64,000 bases of DNA. Source: an uncultured Flavihumibacter sp. GTDB lineage: Bacteria; Bacteroidota; Bacteroidia; Chitinophagales; Chitinophagaceae. A program made the translations under genes and the position numbers. The stretch's first letter is position 1, and each line of letters begins with the position of its first letter. Shown here piece after piece: positions 34,731-43,563 of this stretch. The DNA lies in assembly GCA_902168105.1 (NCBI GenBank), contig CABHOY010000013.1, positions 1-64,000 on the forward strand, in the 5' to 3' direction. The notes beneath the pieces were generated by a model. It worked only from the letters and a program-made list of their open reading frames with translations. It made no database searches and had not been told where the DNA came from.

Positions 34731-35372
34731 ATGAAGCACTTATTGATCATTAGCCTGGCCTTGCTTTTCAGCGCGGTAAGTTACGGACAGGACTCCTGGA
34801 CATTAAAGACGAATAAAGATGGCATTGCCATCTATACAAAGACCATTGAGAACTCCAACTATAAAGGCATCCGGGTTAAATGCTCAGTGCCGGCTACACT
34901 GACCCAGTTCGTAGCGGTTATAATGGATGTAAATACGGCCACTGAATGGCTGTATAGTACTAAATCAAGTACTTTGCTCAAACAGGTTTCTCCAGCAGAA
35001 GTTTATTATTATTCGGAGGTCGGACTACCCTGGCCGCTCAGCAACAGGGATTTTGTGTGTCATCTGACCGTGAGGCAGGACCCGCATACTAAAGTAGTGA
35101 CGATCGATGGTCCTGTTGTACCGGATTATATACCGGCGAAGAATGGCATTGTGAGGGTGACACATTCATCCGGAAAATGGCTTATTAGCCCCGGCGATAA
35201 CAATACGGTAAATATAGAGTACACGCTGGAAGCAGATCCTGGTGGCAGTATTCCTGCATGGCTGGTTAACCTGTTTGTGACTAAAGGTCCGATGGAATCT
35301 TTCAAGAAGTTAAAGGACCAGATCAATAAACCTCAGTATAAGAAAGTGCAGTATGCATTTATGAAGAACTGA
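34731..35372 (+). CDS. Secreted START-domain (SRPBCC fold) lipid-binding-like protein
   Basis: A 213-aa protein with signal peptide MKHLLIISLALLFSAVSYG. The body is a START-type domain: SWTLKTNKDGIAIYTKTIENSNYKGI at the start, VMDVNTATEWLYSTKSS, YYSEVGLPWPLSNRDFVCHL (diagnostic WPLSNRDF), GKWLISPGDNN and IPAWLVNLFVTKGPMESFKKLK near the end. START domains bind sterols, phospholipids or other hydrophobic ligands in a cavity. It is exported, so it would act in the periplasm or outside. The ligand is unknown. The gene stands alone and converges on the lipoprotein gene with a 4-base gap. Confidence 0.88.
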   Translation: MKHLLIISLALLFSAVSYGQDSWTLKTNKDGIAIYTKTIENSNYKGIRVKCSVPATLTQFVAVIMDVNTATEWLYSTKSSTLLKQVSPAEVYYYSEVGLPWPLSNRDFVCHLTVRQDPHTKVVTIDGPVVPDYIPAKNGIVRVTHSSGKWLISPGDNNTVNIEYTLEADPGGSIPAWLVNLFVTKGPMESFKKLKDQINKPQYKKVQYAFMKN

Positions 35373-35376
35373 TGGG

Positions 35377-35868
35377 TCACCATTTCTTCCCAGCTATTTT
35401 CCCAATATAAGTGCCCCGCATTTTTCTACCTGCCACGGTGATGTCATAATCGATCGTGAAAGTTTCCTCTTCCCTGCTAACTTCCATTGTACCGGCGGTT
35501 ACGCCTGTGATTTCCAGTTCATTACCATTCAGGTCATTAGGAGAATACTTTACTACTGCATTGTAGAAATGCTTTTTTCTATCGTAGGAGGCATCGTTAT
35601 GATCCATATACGTATAGCTACGGGAGAAAAAGAGGCTGTCTACAAAGATCTGTACTGTGTTCTCAATATAGGAAGGCGCCTGGGGAATGTTGGTGAGTAC
35701 TAATCCTTCCGTACCATTCCAGTAAGTATAGTTTGACAGATAGGACCTTCCTTCAATTGTGAAGGTGCCTCCTGCGGGTTTAATATCCCCATTATCTCCC
35801 CGTTCATTTTTTTTGCATGCACCGGCTATCAGACTGGTTGCAAGCAATAACAATGCGAGCTTTTTCAT
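35377..35868 (-). CDS. Hypothetical lipoprotein, 163 aa
   Basis: The N-terminus MKKLALLLLATSLIAGACKKNERGD is a lipoprotein signal with lipobox IAGAC (Cys about 18). The body is beta-rich (TFTIEGRSYLSNY, TVQIFVDSLFFSRS, NELEITGVTAGTMEVS, AGRKMRGTYIGKI), like the single-domain calycin/beta-barrel lipoproteins common in Bacteroidota. I do not recognise a family. It is convergent with the START gene. Confidence 0.75.
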   Translation of the reverse strand: MKKLALLLLATSLIAGACKKNERGDNGDIKPAGGTFTIEGRSYLSNYTYWNGTEGLVLTNIPQAPSYIENTVQIFVDSLFFSRSYTYMDHNDASYDRKKHFYNAVVKYSPNDLNGNELEITGVTAGTMEVSREEETFTIDYDITVAGRKMRGTYIGKIAGKKW

Positions 35869-36006
35869 AGATTATATGGTTTTGAACGATAGGCCTGGTG
35901 GTGACAGGCTATCAAACGGTCTGTTTACGGTTGCAAATATACATATTAATTTAATGTCTGGTTTAGGAGATATCGGTGTTAAAACAATGATCTTCAGATC
36001 ATATAA

Positions 36007-36040
36007 ATTGAAAAGGGGGCCTCTCTGGCCCCTTTTCAAT
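36007..36040 (-). terminator. Rho-independent terminator for the TPR-like lipoprotein gene
   Basis: ATTGAAAAGGGGGCC pairs with GGCCCCTTTTCAAT around TCTCT (one extra G in the left arm). On the minus strand the stem is followed by T-rich sequence. Confidence 0.75.
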
Positions 36041-36070
36041 AGCCGGTCATTCGGCCGGATAGTATTTTAC

Positions 36071-37204
36071 TTACATGTTGTTATAAACAAGCTGCATTTC
36101 ACGGGTCAGCTGGTCATAGATCGGCTTCGTGAATTCCAGGAATAGGTCCTGGGGAGGAGGAGGCGGAATATCTTCTCCACCCAGCAAGGCTCTGTCTTCG
36201 TCGCTGAGCGCACGTTCGTCACCCTTATAATAGCCAAACTGGTTCATCCAGGTATAACTGCCTGGAAGCCTGTCTGTACGTACGATATTGTTGGTAGCTA
36301 CATCAACCAGTTGATAATCCAGCAGGCCTTTTGACAGGACAGTGGATTTTACAACGTATACTTTCGCTTTCACGGTGCCGTAGCGGTCGATCTTCTTGCC
36401 GGCGGTGTCTTTTACAGAGCCTACAACGACCTGTCTGGATACTTCCTTTTCGGTACGGTCTACGTAGGTTTGTCCGACTACGAAATCGTAGAAGCGCATT
36501 TCCAGGAACTGGTCTGGTTGTATCTTATTGTTTTTGGCAATGCGTTCGTCTGTGAATTGTACGAAGCGGTTGATATTCCGTTGTTGAAGGTTACGGATCA
36601 GGATATCCCGGAATTGGTCAGCGCTGAACTGATAATAGGGGGAACGTACTTCGATCTGCCTTACTACTACGTTCACCAGGCCTCTCTGGAAAGACTCATC
36701 CCGTAGCTGGGCGGAATTGCGGTAATTAGGGATGAGGTTGAGGGCGGCCTGAAATTCATCAAACGCTTGTCGTGCGGCGCCTTTACTACCTTCTTCAAGA
36801 AGGTCTACGCCTCTGTCATATCTTACCTGTGCGGCATTTTCCTGTGCGCCGGTAATGGCATTGCGATAATCTTTCGGTGTTACAATGGCACGGGCTGCGG
36901 GGGAGGCGTTAATGCCGTCGTACAGCCTTTGGAGTGCGCGATATTCGTTGTTGATGTACTCCCATTTCAAAGGATCGTTGGAGGTCATGTAACCATTTAC
37001 TTTGTCCTCATGGGAGTGTTTTGCCTGTGCATAGGCATCAGGAAGAAGTTGCAGTGAAACAGTGTGTGCAGGTTTTTTCTGTAATTTTTTTACGAACAAC
37101 AGTACGGCTTCATCGTATCTGCCTTTGTTGTACATTTTCTCGCCTGATTTGCAGGAGAGGATCAATAGGATAGGGGCGATCAGCCACCAGAAACGGTTTT
37201 GCAT
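36071..37204 (-). CDS. Hypothetical TPR-like lipoprotein, 377 aa
   Basis: The signal and lipobox are MQNRFWWLIAPILLILSC (Cys about 18). Helical repeat sequence follows (GRYDEAVLLFVKKLQ, RGVDLLEEGSKGAARQAFDEFQAAL is TPR-like). A beta-rich part contains FYDFVVGQTYVDRTEKE, KIDRYGTVKAKVYVVKST and LLDYQLVDVATNNIVRT. A proline run (GEDIPPPPPQDL) leads to the C-terminal helix. It is an outer-envelope-anchored protein of unknown function. It starts 21 bases after smpB on the same strand and is likely co-transcribed with it. Confidence 0.8.
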   Translation of the reverse strand: MQNRFWWLIAPILLILSCKSGEKMYNKGRYDEAVLLFVKKLQKKPAHTVSLQLLPDAYAQAKHSHEDKVNGYMTSNDPLKWEYINNEYRALQRLYDGINASPAARAIVTPKDYRNAITGAQENAAQVRYDRGVDLLEEGSKGAARQAFDEFQAALNLIPNYRNSAQLRDESFQRGLVNVVVRQIEVRSPYYQFSADQFRDILIRNLQQRNINRFVQFTDERIAKNNKIQPDQFLEMRFYDFVVGQTYVDRTEKEVSRQVVVGSVKDTAGKKIDRYGTVKAKVYVVKSTVLSKGLLDYQLVDVATNNIVRTDRLPGSYTWMNQFGYYKGDERALSDEDRALLGGEDIPPPPPQDLFLEFTKPIYDQLTREMQLVYNNM

Positions 37205-37225
37205 ATACTCGAATAATAGATTTTC

Positions 37226-37663
37226 TTATTTCAGGAATCTTCTGATCTCCCTGTCCGTTTCGCGTTGTTTGATGCTTTCGCGTTTATCGTGCAGCTTTTT
37301 ACCTTTACCCAGGCCGATCTCGATCTTTGCCAGGCTTTTGTCGGTAATGAAGATGCGTAGAGGGATAATGCTATAGCCTCTTTCTTTTATCTTATTCTCA
37401 AGCTTACGCAGTTCCCGCTTGGTTAGCAGTAACTTACGTTCACGAAGGGGATCATGATTAGCATAGGTGCCGTGTGAATACTCGGCGATATGCAGGCTTC
37501 TAACAAACAATTCTCCTTTTGAGAAAATGCAGAAGGAATCATTGAAGCTCACCCTGCTACCGCGGATGGACTTGATCTCTGTTCCTGTCAATACCATCCC
37601 GGCAATATACTTATCCTCTATTGCGTACTCGAAATATGCCGATCTGTTCTTGAGTTCTGCCAT
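37226..37663 (-). CDS. smpB: SsrA-binding protein SmpB
   Basis: A 145-aa protein that loads tmRNA onto stalled ribosomes for trans-translation. The family is unmistakable: YEDKYIAGMVLTGTEIKSIR-type opening (EDKYIAGMVLTGTEIKSIR), NHDPLRERKLLLTKRELRKL, KERGYSIIPLRIF and GLGKGKKLHDKRESIKQR. The basic C-terminal tail (RETDREIRRFLK) is present. The tmRNA gene ssrA is not in the window. Confidence 0.97.
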   Translation of the reverse strand: MAELKNRSAYFEYAIEDKYIAGMVLTGTEIKSIRGSRVSFNDSFCIFSKGELFVRSLHIAEYSHGTYANHDPLRERKLLLTKRELRKLENKIKERGYSIIPLRIFITDKSLAKIEIGLGKGKKLHDKRESIKQRETDREIRRFLK

Positions 37664-37677
37664 TGTCTTTAGTAATT

Positions 37678-37758
37678 GGGAATTAAAAATTAGGAATTAA
37701 AAATTGAAATTCAGGAAAATGCATCCCAATTCCTAATCTTTAATTCCTAACCCTTAAT
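37678..37758. repeat. AT-rich inverted repeat between accD and smpB
   Basis: Positions 37681-37698 and 37728-37745 are reverse complements at 17 of 18 bases. Flanks (AATTGGG against CCCTTAATT) extend the match. The left arm also holds a direct repeat of GAATTAAAAATT. It sits between accD and smpB on the minus strand and could act as a processing site or weak terminator. Confidence 0.7.
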
Positions 37759-37776
37759 TTTTTTAAGTTTTGGTGC

Positions 37777-38625
37777 TTAGTGTTTAAATAACTGTAACAG
37801 CGCAGCCAGACGTTCTTTCATTTCCTTACGGTCAATGATCAGGTCGAGGAAGCCGTGTTCCTGCAGGAACTCAGCACTCTGGAATCCTTCCGGCAGGTCT
37901 TTTTTAATTGTTTCCTTGATAACGCGCGGACCGGCAAAACCGATCAGGGCTTTAGGCTCCGCAATATTCAGGTCTCCCAGCATAGCGAAGGATGCAGTCA
38001 CACCACCGGTAGTAGGGTCTGTCATCAGGGAAATATAAGGCAGTTTTGCTTCTGCCAGTTGTGTTAGTTTTGCGGACGTTTTAGCCATCTGCATCAGGGA
38101 GAAAGCACTTTCCATCATACGGGCGCCACCTGATTTGGAGATGATCATCAACGGCATTTTGTGCGCGATACAATGATCGATGGAACGGGCGATCTTTTCA
38201 CCTACCACGGATCCCATTGAACCGCCGATGAAGGCGAAGTCCATACAAGCGATCACCAGGTCGTTTTCCTGCACCTTACCTACGCCGACGCGCATCGCGT
38301 CTTTCAGTCCTGATTTCTTCTGAGCGTCGATCAACCTTGCTCCGTAAGGTTTCAGGTCTTTAAATCCGAGGAAATCTTTAGGATAGATGTTGTCAAAAAG
38401 CTCTTCGAACTGATTATCGTCAAATAAAATTTCGAAATACTCGGCCGAATTGATGCGATTGTGGTAGTTACACTTGTCGCAGACATAAAAGTGCTCTTTC
38501 AGATCTTTTACTGTAGAGGTTTTTTTGCAACTAGGACATTTGTGCCACAATCCATCCGGCGCCTCTTTCTTCTCACTTGTAGACGTTTGAATGCCTTGTT
38601 TAATGCGCTTAAACCAGCTTGACAT
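37777..38625 (-). CDS. accD: Acetyl-CoA carboxylase carboxyltransferase subunit beta
   Basis: A 282-aa subunit of the first committed step in fatty acid synthesis. The N-terminal zinc ribbon has C30 and C33 (HKCPSCKK) and C49 and C52 (VCDKCNYH). The catalytic part shows [49 protein letters not shown] and [20 protein letters not shown]. Length and zinc ligands are normal. The partner subunits accA, accB and accC are not adjacent. Confidence 0.97.
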   Translation of the reverse strand: MSSWFKRIKQGIQTSTSEKKEAPDGLWHKCPSCKKTSTVKDLKEHFYVCDKCNYHNRINSAEYFEILFDDNQFEELFDNIYPKDFLGFKDLKPYGARLIDAQKKSGLKDAMRVGVGKVQENDLVIACMDFAFIGGSMGSVVGEKIARSIDHCIAHKMPLMIISKSGGARMMESAFSLMQMAKTSAKLTQLAEAKLPYISLMTDPTTGGVTASFAMLGDLNIAEPKALIGFAGPRVIKETIKKDLPEGFQSAEFLQEHGFLDLIIDRKEMKERLAALLQLFKH

Positions 38626-38779
38626 ATTGTGCTATTAGGTTACGAAATAGTTGTGCAAGATACAAATTATATTAACTTCCAAAGTATTCTACCCGGGGAA
38701 TTATACTTAAAGTACCTGGCAACCAATAATTTGATTGGAAAGATATATATATAAGTGCTATAATAAAAACGTATTGCAA

Positions 38780-38810
38780 AAAAAATCCCCGGGGAATGAC
38801 TCCCGGGGAT
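38780..38810 (-). terminator. Rho-independent terminator for fbaA
   Basis: ATCCCCGGG pairs with CCCGGGGAT around GAATGACT. On the minus strand it is followed by a run of eight T. Confidence 0.85.
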
Positions 38811-38834
38811 CTATAAATTATACCGCGACGCGGA

Positions 38835-39902
38835 TTATGCGTTCCTGCCGATGCAATTCAGGTCAGCAAAAGCTTCTTCAAGGCGTTTAACGAATGTTTC
38901 TTCACCTTTACGCAGCCATACGCGTGGGTCATAGTATTTTTTATTTGGCTTCTCAGGACCTTCAGGGTTACCCAATTGTGCCTGCAGATAGTCTTTCTTT
39001 GCTTCGTAGAAATCATGAATACCTTCCCAGAACGCCCACTGCATATCTGTATCGATGTTCATTTTGATCACACCGTAACCCAGTGCTTCGTTGATCTGGT
39101 GTTTAGGTGAACCGGAACCGCCATGGAATACATAATATACTGGTTTAGCAGCAGTGTTATGTTTTTTCTGGATGAACTCCTGGCTGTTCTGCAGGATGAT
39201 CGGACGCAGTTCGACATTACCCGGAGAGTATACACCGTGTACGTTACCGAAAGCAGCTGCTACAGTGAAACGGCTGCCCACTTTGGACAATGTTTCGTAA
39301 GCGTATGCTACTTCTTCAGGCTGCGTATACAGTTTATGGTTTTCAACACCTGAGTTGTCAACACCATCTTCTTCACCACCGGTTACACCCAGTTCGATCT
39401 CGATGGACATACCCAGTTTGTTCATTCTTTCGAAATATTTCAGGGAAGTTTCTATGTTCTCGTGCAGTGGCTCTTCAGAGAGGTCCAGCATGTGGGAGCT
39501 GTACAGTGGTTGACCGTTCTGTTTCATGAACAGTTCACCGGCATCCAGCAAACCATCGATCCATGGCAACCATTTTTTAGCAGCGTGGTCAGTGTGCAAT
39601 ACTACAGGAACACCATAGTATTTTGCCACTTCGTGTACGTGTTTTGCACCGGAAATACCACCGGCAATATTTGCCTGCAGTTTATCATTCGGCATTCCTT
39701 TACCGGCAAAGAACTGCGCACCGCCATTAGAAAACTGAATAATTACAGGTGAGTTTACTTTGGCAGCGGTCTCCAGTACTGCGTTTACGGAGTTGGTACC
39801 CACTACGTTAACAGCAGGCATTGCCCACGCGTTATTCTTGGCATCATTGTACAGCGCATCCAGCTCTTCGCCGAATAACACGCCAGCTCTGTATTTTCCC
39901 AT
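38835..39902 (-). CDS. fbaA: Class II fructose-bisphosphate aldolase
   Basis: A 355-aa zinc-dependent glycolytic aldolase that splits fructose-1,6-bisphosphate. Class II features include AMPAVNVVGTNSVNAVLE at the start, VVLHTDHAAKKW with metal-ligand His, and EIELGVTGGEEDGVDNSG. YYVFHGGSGSPKHQINEALGYGVIKMNID contains the second metal site (FHGGSGSP), followed by the phosphate site KMNIDTDMQWAFWEG. The length is that of the E. coli FbaA type. A -7 box (TATATTTG on the minus strand, 39934-39941) lies upstream. Confidence 0.97.
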   Translation of the reverse strand: MGKYRAGVLFGEELDALYNDAKNNAWAMPAVNVVGTNSVNAVLETAAKVNSPVIIQFSNGGAQFFAGKGMPNDKLQANIAGGISGAKHVHEVAKYYGVPVVLHTDHAAKKWLPWIDGLLDAGELFMKQNGQPLYSSHMLDLSEEPLHENIETSLKYFERMNKLGMSIEIELGVTGGEEDGVDNSGVENHKLYTQPEEVAYAYETLSKVGSRFTVAAAFGNVHGVYSPGNVELRPIILQNSQEFIQKKHNTAAKPVYYVFHGGSGSPKHQINEALGYGVIKMNIDTDMQWAFWEGIHDFYEAKKDYLQAQLGNPEGPEKPNKKYYDPRVWLRKGEETFVKRLEEAFADLNCIGRNA

Positions 39903-40256
39903 AGCTTTCGGATTGTTTTACATTTAAGGACAGCAAATATAAGTACTAAAGATTAACTATTATAGTAGAATTCAGAATAAGAATTGTAAGAATCACAAAA
40001 AAAGTGGTCTTTTTTATAGGAATTCGTCATTTTTTAAGGCAAATTGTTGTCGCTGGTCATAGATCTGGCCCTCCGGGATAACAATTGTTTAATATGTGTT
40101 AATCCCTTATGTGAGTATTCCCACAGAATGTTCTCAATATGTTTCCGGCATATTCTTCCGGGATGCCCGGTGAGAAATTCCGCTGGCTCTTGATAAGTGT
40201 TTAGATAATTACCCGATCATCCGCGAAAGCGGTATACCAACTCCAATAAAGACCAA
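39903..40256. other. Gene-free region with the fbaA promoter
   Basis: 353 bases without a credible ORF. TATATTTG on the minus strand (39934-39941) is a TAnnTTTG-type box 32 bases before the fbaA ATG. The remainder (about 39960-40256) shows no hairpin terminator for the gene ending at 40257. Confidence 0.45.
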
Positions 40257-41156
40257 TCAAAGCCTTGCCAGCAAGTCCCTGAAATACGCCGCCGATTTTA
40301 GTAGCCTGCTGCCATACCAGGAGAACATTTCTCCATCCACCAGTTCAATGCGTGCCGTTGGGAGTAATGCCTGCAATTCTGCGATATGTTTTTCTTTAAA
40401 GGGATAAGGTTCCGATGAAAGTAATACCAGCTGACAATCTGTAGTCTTCAGTTGTTCAATATCAATACCCGGATATCGCGGTGTTTGCGCGAAAACATTT
40501 TCGAGCCCACAGTAACCTAACATTGTATGGATGAAGGTATCACCGCCTGCTACCATCCACGGTTCCCGCCAAATAAAATAAGCGGTGCGCAGTGAGTGAT
40601 GGTCCCGTTTGGCCTGCATGCCGGTTTCACCCTGCATATTCAGTCCGTCCTGTGCGCCCGGTCCGCTCTGGGCGTTCTGTTCATCATGTATATCCCGTAT
40701 GTTCTGTATGTCTTCTTTTAATTTGCTGAAGCTGAGAGAGATGTTATCTGCTATTTGACCGGCTTGTTCACTTCTGCCAGTTATTGTGCCGATACTTTTG
40801 ATCATATCCAGGGCATCTTCCAGCTGACGAATATCGCTAACCCAAACCGGTACGTACTGCATGAGGGCTTTTACCTGTTCGGCAGTATTCTCTTCTTTAT
40901 TGGCGATAACCAGGTCGGGTTGCAGGGCCAGGATCTGGTCAATATGCAGTTGTTTGGTACCGCCTATGCGTGTCTTATTACGGAACCAGTCGTAAGGATG
41001 GATACAGAATTTTGTAATGCCGATCACCTCTTCATCCAGTCCGAGGTCATACAGTAACTCTGTTTGAGAAGGGACCAGTGAGATGATCCGGCGGGGCGGA
41101 TAGGGAATGGCCACTTCCCGCCCCATTTGATCTTTGTAAATATTCATTACCGGCAT
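40257..41156 (-). CDS. Cytosolic BtuF-like (class III substrate-binding) protein
   Basis: A 299-aa helical-backbone metal-receptor fold protein like BtuF: GREVAIPYPPRRIISLVPSQTELLYDLGL opening (first part REVAIPYPPRRIISLVPSQ), VIGITKFCIHPYDWF, RIGGTKQLHIDQILALQPDLV, VPVWVSDIRQLEDALDMI and, in the second lobe, WREPWMVAGGDTFIHTMLGYCGLENVF. It has no signal peptide or lipobox, so it is cytosolic. Between the lobes lies a Gln/Gly/Met-rich insertion (about 161-181, HDEQNAQSGPGAQDGLNM then QGETGMQAK). It begins 8 bases after the cystathionine beta-synthase gene. The likely ligand by family is a cobalamin-like corrinoid or metal chelate, but this is unproven. Confidence 0.8.
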   Translation of the reverse strand: MPVMNIYKDQMGREVAIPYPPRRIISLVPSQTELLYDLGLDEEVIGITKFCIHPYDWFRNKTRIGGTKQLHIDQILALQPDLVIANKEENTAEQVKALMQYVPVWVSDIRQLEDALDMIKSIGTITGRSEQAGQIADNISLSFSKLKEDIQNIRDIHDEQNAQSGPGAQDGLNMQGETGMQAKRDHHSLRTAYFIWREPWMVAGGDTFIHTMLGYCGLENVFAQTPRYPGIDIEQLKTTDCQLVLLSSEPYPFKEKHIAELQALLPTARIELVDGEMFSWYGSRLLKSAAYFRDLLARL

Positions 41157-41164
41157 CTGATCAA

Positions 41165-42523
41165 TTAACTACCCAATGCCTGAATGATGTCATATTTGGT
41201 AACGATGTGAGGTTTGCCGCCATCATCTTTGGTGATCACCGCACCGTTCTCCTTGTTGATATAAACGGACAGCTTTTCGATAGGCGTATCCATGCTAACC
41301 TCCGGAAAGGCATGCTGCATGACCTGTTTAACCTGTGCATCTTTCAGGTTGGAGTCGTCGATCAGGCGATTGAAAAGACCGCCTTCAGAAATGGCACCAA
41401 CGATCTGGCTATTATGCAATACGGGCAGATGTTCGATATCATACTTCTTCATCTTAATAATAGCCTCACTCACTTTTTCTTCCTGGTCAATTGTCACCAG
41501 CGGCTGATTACGACGGCCATTCACGACATCCTTCACCGTCTTGACGTCCAGGAAACCACGTTCCATCATCCACTGATCATTATAAACCTTCCCTACATAA
41601 CGGCTTCCATGATCGTGGAAGATCACGACAACAACGTCGGTAGGCTTCAGTTTACTTTTCAGCTGCAATAATCCTGACACTGCCGAACCAGCGGAATATC
41701 CGACGAAAATACCTTCCTCTTTAGAGATACGGCGGGCCATTACAGCGCCATCTTTGTCGGTCACTTTCTCGAAATGATCGATCAGGCTCATGTCATAGTT
41801 CTGGGGAACGAAATCTTCTCCGATGCCTTCTGTGATATAAGGGTATACCTCAGTCATATCCAGTTCGCCGGTTTCGTGGTATTTTTTCAGCAGGGAACCA
41901 TAGCTGTCTACAGCCCACACTTGTATATCTGGATTTTTTTCCTTCAGATATTTACCAGCGCCGGTAATGGTACCACCTGTACCCGTAGCGACAACGAGAT
42001 GAGTCACCTTACCTTCGGTCTGTTCCCAGATCTCGGGACCGGTCTGCTCGTAGTGAGCATCCCTGTTGGCGAGATTGTCATACTGGTTGACGTAAAATGC
42101 GTTCGGTATCTCAGTGGCCAGTCTGCGGGCAACCGAGTAATAGGAGCGGGGATCCTCTGGTTCTACGTTTGTAGGGCAGACGATCACTTCAGCACCTACA
42201 GCTTTGAGAATATCTACTTTTTCTTTGGATTGTTTATCTGTAGTAGTGAAGATACATTTATATCCTTTGATGACTGCAGCCAGTGCGAGGCCCATACCGG
42301 TGTTTCCGGAAGTACCTTCGATGATGGTGCCGCCTGGTTTGAGCAGGCCTTGTTTTTCGGCTTCTTCGACCATTTTAACGGCCATACGGTCCTTAATGGA
42401 GTTGCCTGGGTTAAAGAACTCAACTTTTGCCAATACCGGACAAGGGAGGCCGGCTGTAACGCGGTGTAACTTTACAAGGGGGGTGTTTCCAATCGTTTCG
42501 AGGATGCTATTGCAAAATTTCAT
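41165..42523 (-). CDS. Cystathionine beta-synthase (PLP domain plus two CBS domains)
   Basis: A 452-aa enzyme that would join homocysteine and serine to cystathionine (or make cysteine/hydrogen sulfide). The start at 42523 gives MKFCNSILETIGNTPLVKLH, the normal opening. The PLP lysine is in FFNPGNSIKDRMAVKM, and the phosphate-binding loop is EGTSGNTGMGLALAA. Substrate and glycine-rich sites are VATGTGGTITGAGKYLK and VGYSAGSAVSGLL. The ending VIFHDHGSRYVGKVYNDQWM is typical of cystathionine beta-synthase rather than cysteine synthase. Two CBS domains (about 335-452) complete it. The BtuF-like gene follows after 8 bases. It has no N-terminal haem domain. Confidence 0.9.
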   Translation of the reverse strand: MKFCNSILETIGNTPLVKLHRVTAGLPCPVLAKVEFFNPGNSIKDRMAVKMVEEAEKQGLLKPGGTIIEGTSGNTGMGLALAAVIKGYKCIFTTTDKQSKEKVDILKAVGAEVIVCPTNVEPEDPRSYYSVARRLATEIPNAFYVNQYDNLANRDAHYEQTGPEIWEQTEGKVTHLVVATGTGGTITGAGKYLKEKNPDIQVWAVDSYGSLLKKYHETGELDMTEVYPYITEGIGEDFVPQNYDMSLIDHFEKVTDKDGAVMARRISKEEGIFVGYSAGSAVSGLLQLKSKLKPTDVVVVIFHDHGSRYVGKVYNDQWMMERGFLDVKTVKDVVNGRRNQPLVTIDQEEKVSEAIIKMKKYDIEHLPVLHNSQIVGAISEGGLFNRLIDDSNLKDAQVKQVMQHAFPEVSMDTPIEKLSVYINKENGAVITKDDGGKPHIVTKYDIIQALGS

Positions 42524-42745
42524 ATAAATCTTGTTGGACTGTAGCGAATGTAAGGAATTTCCGCTATCCCGGTTGCCGCGAGTGCGCTTTATACACGACG
42601 TATACATGCTTCATACACGACGCATAGTTGGACTTAAGCGGGGATATATGGCATCCAGGGCTATTAACCGGAATAGTGTAACGTAGGTATTGGACGTCGG
42701 GTGCGGATTCGGGGTTACAGTGATTCTAGCGCTGACCTTCTGGCT

Positions 42746-42905
42746 TCGCAGTTCGGATGGAATCACTGGCTGCAGTTCTTTGAAGTTCCTTTCTATTTAG
42801 CTTTTTTGGGGCAGGTAGGCTTTGGGAATGCTATTAAACCCCTGGTGGGGCGCATCAGCATACTTCAAATAACTGAAGGCCAGTGATTTCCACCCGAATG
42901 CTCGC
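42746..42905. repeat. Imperfect inverted repeat with about 40-base arms
   Basis: The left arm (42746-42785) matches the reverse complement of the right arm (42863-42905) at most positions, including AATCACTGG against CCAGTGATT and CAGTTCTTTGAAG against CTTCAAATAACTG. The loop of about 77 bases has its own small palindrome (CCCC-TGGT-GGGG). It may be a diverged mobile palindrome or a structured RNA. Confidence 0.6.
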
Positions 42906-43126
42906 CGCGGCCGGTCTCCAAAATAAATGACAGGGCGGCTATCGGCGATATCTCATGTTAGTGCTACCATCTAACTTCACTATTGAACAGGACTGTTTAA
43001 TACTATTTGATATTACCATTTGATGTAACATTTGATAGTGCCATTTTATATCTCTTATTGGCAGATTGTCGGACCGCATTGCCTTCAATATGAGATGCCT
43101 TGTGATTTATACAAAGGCGCTTTATC

Positions 43127-43312
43127 ACCTCCGCAAGCCTTCATTAGTACTTCGAAAAGGGTGGGGGGGCCTATGTATAGGCGTATTAGGCCTGCTTTAC
43201 AGGCCTTTTTGTATAGTGCTAGCTATATAAAAAGGCCTGTAATACTGGGTTAATAGGCCTAAATACCTATACAATCACCCTATTTGAAGCGCTGGTGAAG
43301 GCTTTCAGAGGT
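43127..43312. repeat. Large imperfect palindrome, about 186 bases
   Basis: Its core is an 18-base stem (43199-43216 with 43223-43240, one G-T). Outside it pair TTAGGCCT with AGGCCTAA, TGTATAGG (43174-43181) with CCTATACA (43266-43273), and GCCTTCA...AGGGTG with CACCCT...TGAAGGC. The outermost match is ACCTCC with the reverse complement of GAGGT near 43308-43312. No ORF or transposase is inside. Confidence 0.65.
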
Positions 43313-43549
43313 ATTTAGGAGGTAGTTAGAAGTTATTGGAAAGTCTTCTTGCAGGTTAAGGGGAAACCCTGGAATCGCCGTAAAAACCATCCGCAGAAAA
43401 ATAAATTTCAAACTGCGCAAAAAGAGTGCGCACACATATTACAACTTTGCATTATTGAAAACAACAACCATACGCCAACATTGCACGCCGTCAAAGACGA
43501 TTACAGTTCCTTAACCAGGAATTGATTATCAAAGTAATTCCTATTATAC

Positions 43550-43557
43550 TATCTTTG
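43550..43557 (+). promoter_or_regulatory. TATCTTTG -7 box immediately before bioD
   Basis: The same octamer as before rnhA, again exactly 6 bases before the ATG at 43564. It would give a leaderless or near-leaderless mRNA. The -33 element is not clear; ATTG at 43521 is about 25 bases upstream. Confidence 0.5.
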
Positions 43558-43563
43558 CATAAC

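Larger units (their letters stand above)
42524..43563. other. 1-kb gene-free region with two large imperfect palindromes
   Basis: No convincing gene lies here. It contains an inverted repeat (42746-42785 with 42863-42905), a second imperfect palindrome of about 186 bases (43127-43312), and a direct repeat of about 15 bases (42586-42600 and 42608-42622, one mismatch). A stretch of three to four 12-13-base near-repeats beginning ATTTGAT is at 43005-43042. Two TGCGCA copies lie at 43414-43432. The bioD promoter is at its right end. Confidence 0.6.

Noticed and set aside
42701..42886. 61-aa plus-strand ORF in the 1-kb spacer
   Set aside because: It spans palindrome A and has no protein-like conservation pattern that I can see.
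43005..43042. Tandem ATTTGAT units as a CRISPR or iteron array
   Set aside because: Only three to four imperfect 12-13-base units without spacers, and no cas or replication genes.
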